This document shows, piece after piece, positions 34,259-43,821 of a DNA stretch of 64,000 nucleotides; within the stretch, counting starts at the first letter, position 1; each line of letters starts with the position of its first letter. A program made the position numbers and the translations under genes. The notes beneath the pieces were generated by a model. That model was given only the letters and a program-made list of their open reading frames with translations, did not search any database and was not told the origin of the DNA. Origin of the DNA: Phytohabitans sp037414955 (GTDB lineage Bacteria; Actinomycetota; Actinomycetes; Mycobacteriales; Micromonosporaceae); the NCBI GenBank assembly GCA_037414955.1, contig JBBEWH010000019.1, forward strand, positions 1 through 64,000, given 5' to 3'.

Positions 34259-37200
34259 CTACCGGCCGCGTCCGTTGCGTGTTGCTGCCGTGCTAACGCC
34301 AGTGGTGCCCGATGACGGCTGGTCCGAAGTCGGTGGCCCATCCACGGACGGCGTGGGATGGCTCAGGCGACCCAGCGCGGCTACTCCCTTTGGAGCCGTG
34401 GCTCCTGCGGGGGGCGTAGAGTTCATGCCGGGACTCACCCCCGGACCCATCCCCGGGTGGTCGTCCCGGTTCTCCGGTGTCAACGCGGCTGGTGCGCCTC
34501 CCCCCCTTTTGAAGATGACGGCGCGGTACTTGTCCCAGGTGCCGCCCCGATCGGGATGGCCATCTGGGCAATGTACTTCTGCGTCGTCGAGGCGGTCCAA
34601 CGCGCCCTGGAAGTCCTCATTCTTGATCGCTTCGGTTGCGGCGGCGAAGGCTCTGCGGGCTGCCTGGCGGTTGATGTCGTGGATTTGGCCGTCGCCCAGG
34701 CGCTTGCCATCCATCAACCGCGGGTTGGCTCGGACCTGCTCGGCCATCCAGTCCCACTCTTCTCGTGTGGCGTTCGCAGCCTCGGCGGCGTACCGCACCC
34801 CGTCGCCGGTGATGCTTTGGTAGCCAGGGCCGTACTGCTCAAGCGCGAGTAGCAGTTGGCGTTGGCGCACCTGCGCGCGCCTGGCCGCGAGCGGGTCCGG
34901 CTCGGGCGGGTTCAGTTCGGTTGGGTCGTGTTCTGGTTCGGCTCCGTGCTCTGGCGTGCTCGTCTCGGGCTGGCGCGCGGGATTGTCCTGAGTGTGGAGA
35001 TGTTCGCGGGCGTTGTGCCACTCGGTGGCAGAGATGAAGCCGCACGCGCGAGCTTCGTCGAGGTGGTCCAACGCGGCGGCGACGTCGCCTGTCGTGTGCG
35101 CGGCGTCTGCTTGCTGGAGTGCTTCCTCGCCGCGGGTACGCCGAATCTCATCCCACTGTGTCGGTGTGCGGTACGGCAGTTGCAGTACCTCGGGGTGTTC
35201 GGCGATGTAGGTTTTGATCCACTCCCATTCGGCTGGGCTCGCGTTGGCCATTTCGGCGATGTAGCGGTGTGCTGCGCCGGTGCTGTTGTGGTATCCGGCT
35301 GCGTGCTCTTCGATCTTGAGGATGATCTCGCGGCGTCGGATGTGCGCCTCCCGTTGGGCCACGTCATCGCCGAGGCGCGCGTCACTCGGCGCGGTCCCGT
35401 CCGCGAGATCGTCGGTGGGCTCGGCATGGGAGTCCCCACCAGCGCCTGGCGCGGCTGTGGATTCCACCGCCTGCGCGTCGTCGAGGGAGGTGGCGTCTGG
35501 TTCAGCCGCCGCGGATGGTTCCGTGTTCGTGGCCTGGCGGATAACTGAGGACTGGATCGCCGCGTACACGGCCTCGGTGGCGGCCGACTCTAGCGCCGCC
35601 TGGTCCGGCTTCTCGCCGAAGTACGCCCACCGCAGCAGATCGGGCCGCCCTTCGAAGGCGTCCAACAGGGCGTCGGATAACCGGGCGGCGAACGGGTGCG
35701 CGAATCCGTCGACGGGGTTGGCCCGCGCCCACATCTGCACTCGGGGCTCGTTGGCGAGGGCGGTGAGGGCGTCACTTAGCCATGCGATGTCGGCGGCGCT
35801 GGCCCGGCTGCCGGGTCCGGCGGCCCAGGCTTCGAGGTTAACCGAGGTCGTGACCGCGACGGCTGGTGGTAGCACTGGCGTGGCGGGCGGGGCCGACGCT
35901 GCCGGCGCGGGCTCCGGGACCGGCTGGGCCGCCTCCTCGGGCGAGGGTGCTTCCTCGGGCGGGGGGCCGGCCACAGTGGCGGGGGCTTGTGGCCAGTCTG
36001 CCGGCATTTCGATCGGGGTGAGCATGCAGCGGGTGAGTTCGGTCTGTCTGTGGCCGTCTGCAGTGTCGTGGCCTTTAATTCTTCCGTTGACGCGGACGAA
36101 GGTGCCGTCGCGGAAGGCGTTGAGGTTTCCAGCTTGCCAGGTGTACAGGTTGCCGGAGGTATCGGCGAGGTACACGGTGGTGGCGGTAGTGTGGCCTCCG
36201 CGACCCGCCCGGGTGTAGCTGCGGCTGGCGAGGACTTTCGCGTCGAAGGAGACCTTGTCGCCTGCCTTGCCTTGCCAGGTCGAGTCGGCGGTCGCCTCCC
36301 GCACCGCCTTGTCTTGCATGTGCCGCTGGTAGGTGGAGACGGCCGACACCAAGGTCGCGAAGTGCCGCTGGCTGACGGTGTCTTCGGTCGCGGCGAGTCG
36401 TAGCTGGAACGCATAGTCGCTGATGTCGTGCTTGGTCAGTCGGATGGCGTACTCGCGCACCGCGGCGGCGTGCGCGCGGGTGTCGTCGGTGACGAGTGCC
36501 TCCAGTTCCTGGCGCAGGGCGGTGGCGTCGTAGCCGTCGCCGTTGAGGGCGGTGTCGACGATGGCGGCGGTGGGGACGAGGTTACCGTCGCTGGCGTCGG
36601 CGTCGCGGCGGGACGCCCACCCGTAGATCTCGATGGCGGCGATGGTGAGGGTCAGTACCTGCATGGTGTCGTTGCCGCCCGGGTGGCCGGGGCGCCCGGC
36701 GCGGATGATGGCCGGGTCGATGCGGCGCTTCGGTGGTGGCGCTTCGCCGGGTGTGGCGCTGGCGGGGGTCGGGGGCGGCTCGGACTTGCTCGCGTCGGTG
36801 ATCTGCGCGTTGACGGCCTCCAGCCGGGTGCGGGCGGCCTGCAGGGCGTCGGTGTGTTTGAAGGGGGCGTCGAGGCCGCTGATGATCCGGTCGAGTTCCT
36901 GCTGTCTGCCGTCGAGGTCACGTTGCAGTTGCCCGACGATGGCCTCCAGCCCGCGCAGTCGCTTCTCCAGCCGGCCGACCAGGTCGGCGTTCTCCAGTTC
37001 GGCCGGGGATATCGCGAACTCGGCGCGGGGTAGGTCGGGCATGTTGACGTACAGCAGCCGCCGGTCTTGGGCTTCGATCCAGCGGTGTTCGGCCGTGACG
37101 ACGAAGCCGCCGATGGTGGCGATGTCCTGTACGCCGCGCGGTGGCGGCTTGGATAGGGCGGTGAGCGCGTCGCGGAGCATGATGTTGCCCTGCTTGCGTT

Positions 37201-40200
37201 CGGTGCTGTGCTGGCCCAGCACAGTGATGGTGAACTTGTCGCCGGTGGTGTCGACGCGGCGAGCCTGCGCGGCAATGGCTTCGTCGATCTCGGCGCGCAG
37301 GATCGTGAGATCCTGCTCGCTTTGCCGGCGCACCCAGCCCATCCGGTCGCGTTCCTTGTGGTGCGAGCGTTCCATCCGTTCGAGCTTGGTCACTTCGGCT
37401 TGCAGGGCGGCCTGATCGAGCAGCAGCGGGTTGCCGGTGGCGAGGGCTTTGACCTCGTTGTAGCTGAGGGCCGCGTCGCCTATGTCCTCAATCTCGCGGA
37501 CGTCGAGCCGGCCGCGCATCAGCTGGGCAATGAACTGCGACTTTCTGGCAACGGTCTGCCACATGAAGCCGTCGAAGGAGCCTTCGGTGACATAGCGGAA
37601 TATGTCGACTTCGGCGGATTGGTTGCCCTGCCGCAGGATCCGGCCTTCCCTCTGTTGCAGGTCGGCTGGCCGCCACGGGCAGTCCAGATGGTGCAGCGCG
37701 ACCGCTCTCGCCTGGACGTTGGTCCCGACGCCCATCTTCTCGGTGCTGCCGATCAGCACGCTGATACGGCCGTCGCGGGCTGCGGCGAACAGTTGCGCTT
37801 TGTCGGCGTCGTTGCCGGCCTCGTGCATGAACCGGATCTGGGCGCGTGGCACGCCACGGGCGACGAGTAGGTTGCGCAACTCGTCGTAGGCGTTCCAACC
37901 GTCGGCGGGCACGCCGAGGTCGCTGAAGACGATCTGCAGCGCGCCGCGGCGTGGATGTGGCTGGCCGTCGGCGTCGGTGAAGACGTCGTCGCGGTGCTCG
38001 GCGTAGATGCGGGCGATGGTGTCCGCCGCGATGGTGAGCTTGCTGCGCGCCGTGGCGTCGACGCCGCGGATCGCCAGCAGCGCGGCCTGCACCTCTTCGC
38101 TGAATGGCCCGGACCACAGCACTGCGGGCGGGGCATAGATCGCTTCCGGCCAGGCTGTTTCCGCCGCGCGGATGTCGTAGTCGTCGTACCGTCTGCCCGT
38201 CTGCGGCTGCTCGCTCCATAGGTCGGCAAGTTGCGCGGCGAGCTGTTCGCGGATCGCCGGGTCGGACAGCCAGTCGTAGCTGTCCATCAGGTCGGCGAGC
38301 TGAGCGGCGGTCAGCGGTCGCTCGTCGGTGGCACCACGGAAGGCAGTGATGAGCCTCTGTTGTAGGGAGCTGGGCAGCTCGCCGGTCCACACGGTCTGCC
38401 CGTCGGCGCCGGCGACCTGGTGCGGCCAGCGGAAGCTTCCCCAGGTCCGCGGGTCGGGTGGCTCTGCGGCCCATTGGTCCATCAGGTGCGCGGCGACCAG
38501 CTCCCGCACTGCGGCATCGGCGAGGCCGTCGTGGTTGGTCAGGACGTCCAGGATTTGGCCAGTGGCCAGTGGGCCGGTGGTCCAGTCGTGCCGGTCGGCG
38601 AGGGTGAGCAGCGCCCGCTCGACGGCCGAGTCGAACTGCCCCGGCCACAGCATCCTGCCTTGCTCCTCGCGCAGCTCGCTGGGCCAGCTGACAGTCTCGG
38701 GCTCCAGCGGGTTGGGCCGGCGCCGCGTCCACATCCCAGACACGGCGCGGGCCAACTGGGTGATCGCATCGTCGTCGTCAAGGACCTCGTAGCGGTGCAG
38801 GACGGCGGCGATCTCCTCTGTGGTGGGCGGCACCAGCCGCAGGTCCATCGCCGCAGACCGGCCGTTGTGGGTGATCTTCAACAGGTTGTCTTCGGTCGGC
38901 TCGACCAGGCCCTTGCGGACCAGGTCGGCTCGGTCGACCAGCGCGGCTAGATACTCCTCCAGTCCGTCGGTGGGCGGGACGACAACGATGCGCGGTGCTC
39001 GTTGGCCGTCCTCGCGCTGCTTGAGCAGCGGTACGGGAAGCTGGAGGTCTTCGGCGGTCTTGATGTCGGCGACCTGGTGCAGGATCCGCAGCAGCTCGGG
39101 GACGTTGTAGAACTTCGCGAACCGGCTGTTCATGCGCAGGCCCCCGCCTTCGGGGACCACCTCAATCCCCTCCACGGTTTCGCCGAATGTGGCCGCCCAG
39201 CCGTCGAACTCGTCGATCAGTAGCTGCGTCATCAGCTGCGGGGCGAGGTACATGAGCATGGTGTGGACCTCGCCGATCGAGTTGGCGATCGGCGTCGCGG
39301 TGGCGATCGTGACCACGCGGTTGTTGGTCTCGCGCAACCACCGCCCTTTCATGTCCAGGTCGGTGGCCCGGTTCGAGCCGACGATCCCCATGCCGGGGAT
39401 CTTCGAGTTGCGTTCGAGGTTCTTGAACAGATGGCCCTCATCGACGCACAGGTAGTCGACGCCCATCATCTCGAACGTCAGACCGGGGTCCTTCTTCGTG
39501 TCCAGCTTCTTCTTAATGCGCTCTTCGGCCCTGGCGATGGATCCCTCAAGCTGCTTGATGAGCCGCTTGTTGCCATTCGCCTCCGCCGCAGCCAGCCGCG
39601 CCTCCAACTTCTTGATCTTGGTGCGGAGGTAGGTCTTTTGGTACTGCGGCGACATGGCCACCTGTTCGAACGCGCGGTGGGTCATGATGACCGCGTCCCA
39701 GTTGCCCGTGGTCACCCGAGCCTGGAAAAGCCGACGACGATCGGCGGCAAGGTCTGCGCTGCTCGCGGAGAGCAGGTTCGCTTGTGGATAGAGTTGGAGA
39801 AATTCCCTGCTGAATTGCTCCAACATGTGGTTGGGCACGATGATCAGCGGCTTGCGTGCCAGACCCAGGCGGCGCAGCTCCATGACGCCCATGACCATCT
39901 CGGCCGTCTTGCCGGCACCCACCTCGTGGAACAGCCCGACCGACGGCTCGTTGACCATCCGCGCGACCGCCGCGTGCTGATGCGGGTGCGGTTTGAACGT
40001 CAGGGCGAGACCGGGCAGGGTCAGCCGCACGTCGTCGTAGGAGCGCAACACGAGCGAGTTGAATCGCTCGTTGTAGATGGCCAGGTGTGCGTTGGCCCGC
40101 TGCGGCTGCTCCCACAGCCACTCGGCGAACCGCTCGTTGATCTCGGTGGCCTTGGTTTGCGCCGCGAGGGAGGCGTCCGGGTTCAGGATGCGCTTTTCGG

Positions 40201-42994
40201 TGACCGGATCGACGTCGTAGACGCGCACCGGGCGTTGTTTCAACAGATTCTCGGCGATGTCCACTGCGGACATCCGCTCGGTGCCCCAGGTGCTTGTCGC
40301 GAGGGTCGAGGCCCGGCGGCGGGAGGTCACGTCCCAGTCGGTGCCGCCGTCGCCGTGTTCCACCTTCAGCGTCGGGTCGTCGAGCAGCTCTTGGAGGAAC
40401 TGCTGGACGACTGCCCCGCTGACCCAGCTCGCACCGAGCCGGACCCGGATCTCCTGCGGGGTCAGGTCGACCGGCTTGACTGCGGTGAGCGCTTCGACGT
40501 TCGGCGCGTACCGCGCGTCCTCCGCCGCGGCGGCGCGCGCGGCGTCGAGCTTGGCCCGCACGTTGCCGGACAGGTACTCCGCGGCGGCGACGAGGCGGTC
40601 GGTGCCCGGCTCGTCGAAGACGAGCGTGCCCAGTCGCAGGCGTGCCTCGGTTTCGTCCATGCCCAGGAGCCAGGCCACGCGTTCGAGGGTGAGCTCGCCG
40701 TAGATGTCCTGGCAGATGGCGATGGCGTCCTCGGGTGTTTCGGCGCCGAGCTTCGGTGCCCGTGGCGCGATGGCCCGGGTGGTGAAGACGTCGGCCTTGG
40801 TCGCGGTCTGGGCGGCCTCGTCGAAGCGCTCCAGCGCGTAGACCAGGTTCGAGAACGGGTCGGTGCGGAAGCCGCCCTGGGCGGGGGCGACCCGCCGCAT
40901 GATTGGCTCGCCGGTGTCCTCGTCGACTTTGCCGGTCTCGTAGGTGTTGTACCGGTTGATCGGACCGTACCGGGCGAGGTAGGAGTCGTAGTGGCGGCCC
41001 AGTTCGGTGCGCAGGTCGTCGATCTCGTCGGTGTCGTCGCGGGTGGCGGCCTCGGCCTCCAGCAGCCGCATCGCGGTGTCTCGCAGCCGCAGCAGCTCTC
41101 GTAGTTCCTGCGCCTGCGTCTTCGGTGGGGAGTACGGCTGCGGCTGTCCGTCGGCCACCTGGGTAAACCGGCCATCGGGAAGCGCCGCGAAGTACCCCTC
41201 GGGCTGCTGCTGCGTGGCGGCGACCAACGCGATCGGCTGCCGCTGGGCCTGGGCGGGCAGGCTGCTGTAGCGCAGGCCGCGCGTTTCGGCTTCGGCAATG
41301 ATCTCGCGCAGCGCGGCCGCCAGCGCCGGCGCGCAATCCCGGTCGCCTTTGATGACGAGTTCGTCTTCGCGGTGCAGGCCCCCGGTGCCCATCCTGCCGA
41401 GCACCCGCTCCGGGTGGTCCAGGAAATAGCCGTTGACGCGGACGTCGTCCTCGCCAATGGTGATCCGCCGGGTCGTCTCCCAGCTTTGCGCGGGCGCTGG
41501 GGGCCGGTCGTCCTCGCGGCGGCGCAGGATCAGCACGTCCATGACCGCGTCGGTGCCGGCCGCCTTGGCCATCGCACCGGAGGGCAGCCGCACGGCGCCG
41601 ACCAGGTCAGCCAACTCGGCGATCTCCCGGCGCGCGGCCGGGTTACCGCGGTCCATGCTGTAGTGCGATGTGAGCACCGCCATCAGCCCACCTGGCCGGA
41701 GCAGGTGCAATCCCTTGACCATGAAGTAGTCGTGGATCGAGTGCCCGGCCGCGTTGTAGCGCCGGTCATGCGGAGTGATCTGTCCGAAGGGGACGTTGCC
41801 GACGACCAGGTCGAAGGTGCCGGCCCGAGTGCGGGTGTCGGCGAAGCTTTCGTTGAGGATGTGCGCGTTCGGGTACAGGGCGGCGCTGATCGCGGCGGTC
41901 GTCGGATCCAGCTCGACCCCGACCATCCGCGCTGTTGGCGGCGCGAAGGCGATGAAGTTGCCGCTGCCCGATCCAGGTTCGAGGACGTCTCCGCCGGTGA
42001 AGCCGAGCTCCTGTACGGCATCCCACACTGCCTGGACCACGTTGGCGTCGGTGTAGTGCGCGTTGAGGGTGGTGCGCCGGGCTGCGCGCCATCCCTCTTC
42101 ATCGAGCAGCTCGGCGAGCTGTTCACGTGCCCATGCGTACGTGACGTGGTCATCGCGGTCCGGGTCGAAAACCCCTGGGACCGCGCCCCACCCGGACCAC
42201 CGGGCAAGGATCCGTTGCTCGTCGGCCGTGGCCGGTCGCTGCTCGGACTGGATGGCCCGCAGCACGTGCAGCGCCGCGATGTTGGCGCGAATGCGTTTTG
42301 CCTCACCGGACGGCGCGAGATCGGCTTGGCCGGCAGGCCGGAACACCACCGCGGCTGCCCCGTCGTCCACTTCTGGCAGTGGGGCTGTGGTCGAAGGTGT
42401 TACGGGCGTGGCATCGGTGATGGCCGGCGATGCCGCCGGTTCCGGCGAGACGTTCGTCGGCTCGGTGAACAGGTCTGCGTCGCTTGGCTGTGCACGCGTC
42501 GGGCGCGCACGAGTAGGGCGCTGCGGCCGGATGGTGGTGGATGGTGCCGGCGCCGGGGGCGGCGGCACCATCCCCGGGGGTGCTGTTGGTGCTACGGGGT
42601 CGGGCTGAGGTCGATCTCCGGTTCCGGCAGCGTCTCGCGCAGCACGTCGCTCTCGGCGGTCAGCCTGGCCATGTTCAGCCGGCCCACCTTGTCCAGGTAG
42701 GTCTCCTGTTCCGGGTCCGGTCCCGCGATCGCCCTCGCCTTGTCCTGGATCTGTTGGGCGATCTGCTCGCCCAGGTCGGTGAAGTAGGTCTCCGGGTCCT
42801 CGATCTGCGCGTACCGGCGCGGCAGGTGTGTCTGCCAGTGCCGGCGGGCCTGCGCTCCGTACTGGTTCATCGGTCTCGACCTCCAACTCGTCGGTATCCG
42901 CCGGTTCGGACACCGTCGGCCGCGCCCAGAGGTAGTCGTCGAAGAAGTTGAGCTGACCGGCTATCTCCTTGCGCCTTCTCGCCAATGGAATCAC
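34259..42994 (-). CDS. Giant N6-adenine methylase plus SNF2/DEAD-box helicase
   Basis: An uninterrupted frame of 2,911 codons. In order: disordered N-terminus; methylase motif I DVLEPGSGSG (336-345) and GNVPFG (399-404); helicase Walker A HEVGAGKTAEM (about 1025), DEGHLF (about 1183), ATATPIANS, and motif VI LQQREGRILRQG (about 1780). Next come helical parts, an OB-fold-like segment (DGTFVRVNGRIKGHD) and two C-terminal repeat copies. Such helicase/methylases occur on plasmids and phages, protecting or remodelling incoming DNA. A GTG start overlaps the upstream stop as GTGA. An ATG at 42571 after the nested small ORF is a real alternative, since residues 50-140 look like out-of-frame sequence. 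Confidence 0.87.
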   Translation of the reverse strand: MIPLARRRKEIAGQLNFFDDYLWARPTVSEPADTDELEVETDEPVRSAGPPALADTPAAPVRADRGPGDLLHRPGRADRPTDPGQGEGDRGTGPGTGDLPGQGGPAEHGQADRRERRAARDAAGTGDRPQPDPVAPTAPPGMVPPPPAPAPSTTIRPQRPTRARPTRAQPSDADLFTEPTNVSPEPAASPAITDATPVTPSTTAPLPEVDDGAAAVVFRPAGQADLAPSGEAKRIRANIAALHVLRAIQSEQRPATADEQRILARWSGWGAVPGVFDPDRDDHVTYAWAREQLAELLDEEGWRAARRTTLNAHYTDANVVQAVWDAVQELGFTGGDVLEPGSGSGNFIAFAPPTARMVGVELDPTTAAISAALYPNAHILNESFADTRTRAGTFDLVVGNVPFGQITPHDRRYNAAGHSIHDYFMVKGLHLLRPGGLMAVLTSHYSMDRGNPAARREIAELADLVGAVRLPSGAMAKAAGTDAVMDVLILRRREDDRPPAPAQSWETTRRITIGEDDVRVNGYFLDHPERVLGRMGTGGLHREDELVIKGDRDCAPALAAALREIIAEAETRGLRYSSLPAQAQRQPIALVAATQQQPEGYFAALPDGRFTQVADGQPQPYSPPKTQAQELRELLRLRDTAMRLLEAEAATRDDTDEIDDLRTELGRHYDSYLARYGPINRYNTYETGKVDEDTGEPIMRRVAPAQGGFRTDPFSNLVYALERFDEAAQTATKADVFTTRAIAPRAPKLGAETPEDAIAICQDIYGELTLERVAWLLGMDETEARLRLGTLVFDEPGTDRLVAAAEYLSGNVRAKLDAARAAAAEDARYAPNVEALTAVKPVDLTPQEIRVRLGASWVSGAVVQQFLQELLDDPTLKVEHGDGGTDWDVTSRRRASTLATSTWGTERMSAVDIAENLLKQRPVRVYDVDPVTEKRILNPDASLAAQTKATEINERFAEWLWEQPQRANAHLAIYNERFNSLVLRSYDDVRLTLPGLALTFKPHPHQHAAVARMVNEPSVGLFHEVGAGKTAEMVMGVMELRRLGLARKPLIIVPNHMLEQFSREFLQLYPQANLLSASSADLAADRRRLFQARVTTGNWDAVIMTHRAFEQVAMSPQYQKTYLRTKIKKLEARLAAAEANGNKRLIKQLEGSIARAEERIKKKLDTKKDPGLTFEMMGVDYLCVDEGHLFKNLERNSKIPGMGIVGSNRATDLDMKGRWLRETNNRVVTIATATPIANSIGEVHTMLMYLAPQLMTQLLIDEFDGWAATFGETVEGIEVVPEGGGLRMNSRFAKFYNVPELLRILHQVADIKTAEDLQLPVPLLKQREDGQRAPRIVVVPPTDGLEEYLAALVDRADLVRKGLVEPTEDNLLKITHNGRSAAMDLRLVPPTTEEIAAVLHRYEVLDDDDAITQLARAVSGMWTRRRPNPLEPETVSWPSELREEQGRMLWPGQFDSAVERALLTLADRHDWTTGPLATGQILDVLTNHDGLADAAVRELVAAHLMDQWAAEPPDPRTWGSFRWPHQVAGADGQTVWTGELPSSLQQRLITAFRGATDERPLTAAQLADLMDSYDWLSDPAIREQLAAQLADLWSEQPQTGRRYDDYDIRAAETAWPEAIYAPPAVLWSGPFSEEVQAALLAIRGVDATARSKLTIAADTIARIYAEHRDDVFTDADGQPHPRRGALQIVFSDLGVPADGWNAYDELRNLLVARGVPRAQIRFMHEAGNDADKAQLFAAARDGRISVLIGSTEKMGVGTNVQARAVALHHLDCPWRPADLQQREGRILRQGNQSAEVDIFRYVTEGSFDGFMWQTVARKSQFIAQLMRGRLDVREIEDIGDAALSYNEVKALATGNPLLLDQAALQAEVTKLERMERSHHKERDRMGWVRRQSEQDLTILRAEIDEAIAAQARRVDTTGDKFTITVLGQHSTERKQGNIMLRDALTALSKPPPRGVQDIATIGGFVVTAEHRWIEAQDRRLLYVNMPDLPRAEFAISPAELENADLVGRLEKRLRGLEAIVGQLQRDLDGRQQELDRIISGLDAPFKHTDALQAARTRLEAVNAQITDASKSEPPPTPASATPGEAPPPKRRIDPAIIRAGRPGHPGGNDTMQVLTLTIAAIEIYGWASRRDADASDGNLVPTAAIVDTALNGDGYDATALRQELEALVTDDTRAHAAAVREYAIRLTKHDISDYAFQLRLAATEDTVSQRHFATLVSAVSTYQRHMQDKAVREATADSTWQGKAGDKVSFDAKVLASRSYTRAGRGGHTTATTVYLADTSGNLYTWQAGNLNAFRDGTFVRVNGRIKGHDTADGHRQTELTRCMLTPIEMPADWPQAPATVAGPPPEEAPSPEEAAQPVPEPAPAASAPPATPVLPPAVAVTTSVNLEAWAAGPGSRASAADIAWLSDALTALANEPRVQMWARANPVDGFAHPFAARLSDALLDAFEGRPDLLRWAYFGEKPDQAALESAATEAVYAAIQSSVIRQATNTEPSAAAEPDATSLDDAQAVESTAAPGAGGDSHAEPTDDLADGTAPSDARLGDDVAQREAHIRRREIILKIEEHAAGYHNSTGAAHRYIAEMANASPAEWEWIKTYIAEHPEVLQLPYRTPTQWDEIRRTRGEEALQQADAAHTTGDVAAALDHLDEARACGFISATEWHNAREHLHTQDNPARQPETSTPEHGAEPEHDPTELNPPEPDPLAARRAQVRQRQLLLALEQYGPGYQSITGDGVRYAAEAANATREEWDWMAEQVRANPRLMDGKRLGDGQIHDINRQAARRAFAAATEAIKNEDFQGALDRLDDAEVHCPDGHPDRGGTWDKYRAVIFKRGGGAPAALTPENRDDHPGMGPGVSPGMNSTPPAGATAPKGVAALGRLSHPTPSVDGPPTSDQPSSGTTGVSTAATRNGRGR
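42592..42870 (-). CDS. Small conserved-looking protein nested in the giant gene's 5' end
   Basis: A 92-residue frame starting MNQYGAQARRHWQTHLPRRY, then IEDPETYFTDLGEQIAQQI and YLDKVGRLNMARLTAESDVL. The composition is that of a true soluble helical protein, and I recognise this pattern from small proteins encoded just before plasmid helicase/methylase genes in actinomycetes. It lies in another frame of the 34259-42994 ORF. Its stop is 21 bases before the ATG at 42571. Either it overprints the giant gene or the giant starts after it. Function unknown. Confidence 0.7.
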   Translation of the reverse strand: MNQYGAQARRHWQTHLPRRYAQIEDPETYFTDLGEQIAQQIQDKARAIAGPDPEQETYLDKVGRLNMARLTAESDVLRETLPEPEIDLSPTP

Positions 42995-43821
42995 ATCCCC
43001 CGCGGCCTGCGGTTGTCCTTGTCGATGGCGTCGGTGTGGTGTGTTGGCGCCGACGGTCCGCCCTTCGAGGGGGCCTCCGGGGCATCGATAGCGGACGGTG
43101 GCACGCTGGATCCGGCCAGCCGGGCGAGCCGGGCCGGGTGGTCGCCCGGACGGTCAGGGGGTCGGTCGGCGATGCGGCGCGCCGACTCGGCGAGCTCATC
43201 GAGCCAGGCCAGGGTTGGTGTGCCGTCGATCGCGGTGGTCGCGACCAGTTCGTCGTGGCGGATCGTGTTGATGATCCGGTTGGCAGACCAGAATGCTTCT
43301 TTCCAGCCGTCCTGGTAGCCGTGTGTCCAGGCGACCGTTGTCGCGGTTGCGGCGCGTTGGAGGTCGGTGCGGTCCCGGCCGTCGCCGTAGGCGTCGATGT
43401 AGGTGCGGGGCAGCGGCGTATCCGCGACGCCGGCCGGCGCGCGGACGCTGCTCAGCATCGTCTCCTTATGCGCGGCGGCAACGAGCCGCCCGAGCAGCCC
43501 GCGCACCACGTTGTCGGGATCTGACCCGTCGCCGAGTTGGCCCGCCATCCAGGTGCCCGCGGCGGCGATGTGTCCGGCGACTGCCTCGGCTCCGCCGTGC
43601 CGGCCGGCGGTCACCCCGACCCGGTACACCTCACCGACCACCGCGACAGTGGCGCGCTCGCGCTGCCTCGCCGTGCCTGGCGCGCTGTCGTGCGCGGTGC
43701 GCCATGCGGCAGCTGCACGGCGAGCGAGGTCCGCGACGGGTACCGACCCGGGCATGCGGGAGGAACGGGCGGTCAGTTCCCTGGCTAGGGCGGCTGCCTC
43801 CACCGTCTGGTCGCGGTTCAT
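42991..43821 (-). CDS. Hypothetical protein of the conjugation-like operon
   Basis: This 276-residue protein has a helical Ala-rich composition with segments such as VADLARRAAAAWRTAHDSA, VVGEVYRVGVTAGRHGGA and WTHGYQDGWKEAFWSANR; it is not recognised. The ATG overlaps the upstream stop (ATGA), and its own stop overlaps the giant gene's GTG (GTGA), so the chain is translationally coupled. The tail is Pro/Ser-rich and probably disordered. Confidence 0.65.
   Translation of the reverse strand: MNRDQTVEAAALARELTARSSRMPGSVPVADLARRAAAAWRTAHDSAPGTARQRERATVAVVGEVYRVGVTAGRHGGAEAVAGHIAAAGTWMAGQLGDGSDPDNVVRGLLGRLVAAAHKETMLSSVRAPAGVADTPLPRTYIDAYGDGRDRTDLQRAATATTVAWTHGYQDGWKEAFWSANRIINTIRHDELVATTAIDGTPTLAWLDELAESARRIADRPPDRPGDHPARLARLAGSSVPPSAIDAPEAPSKGGPSAPTHHTDAIDKDNRRPRGM

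Noticed and set aside
39263..41104. Long plus- and minus-strand frames (613 and 596 codons) inside the giant helicase/methylase
   Set aside because: No motifs and Arg/Gly/Val-rich; the giant frame carries recognisable helicase and methylase motifs across the same bases.
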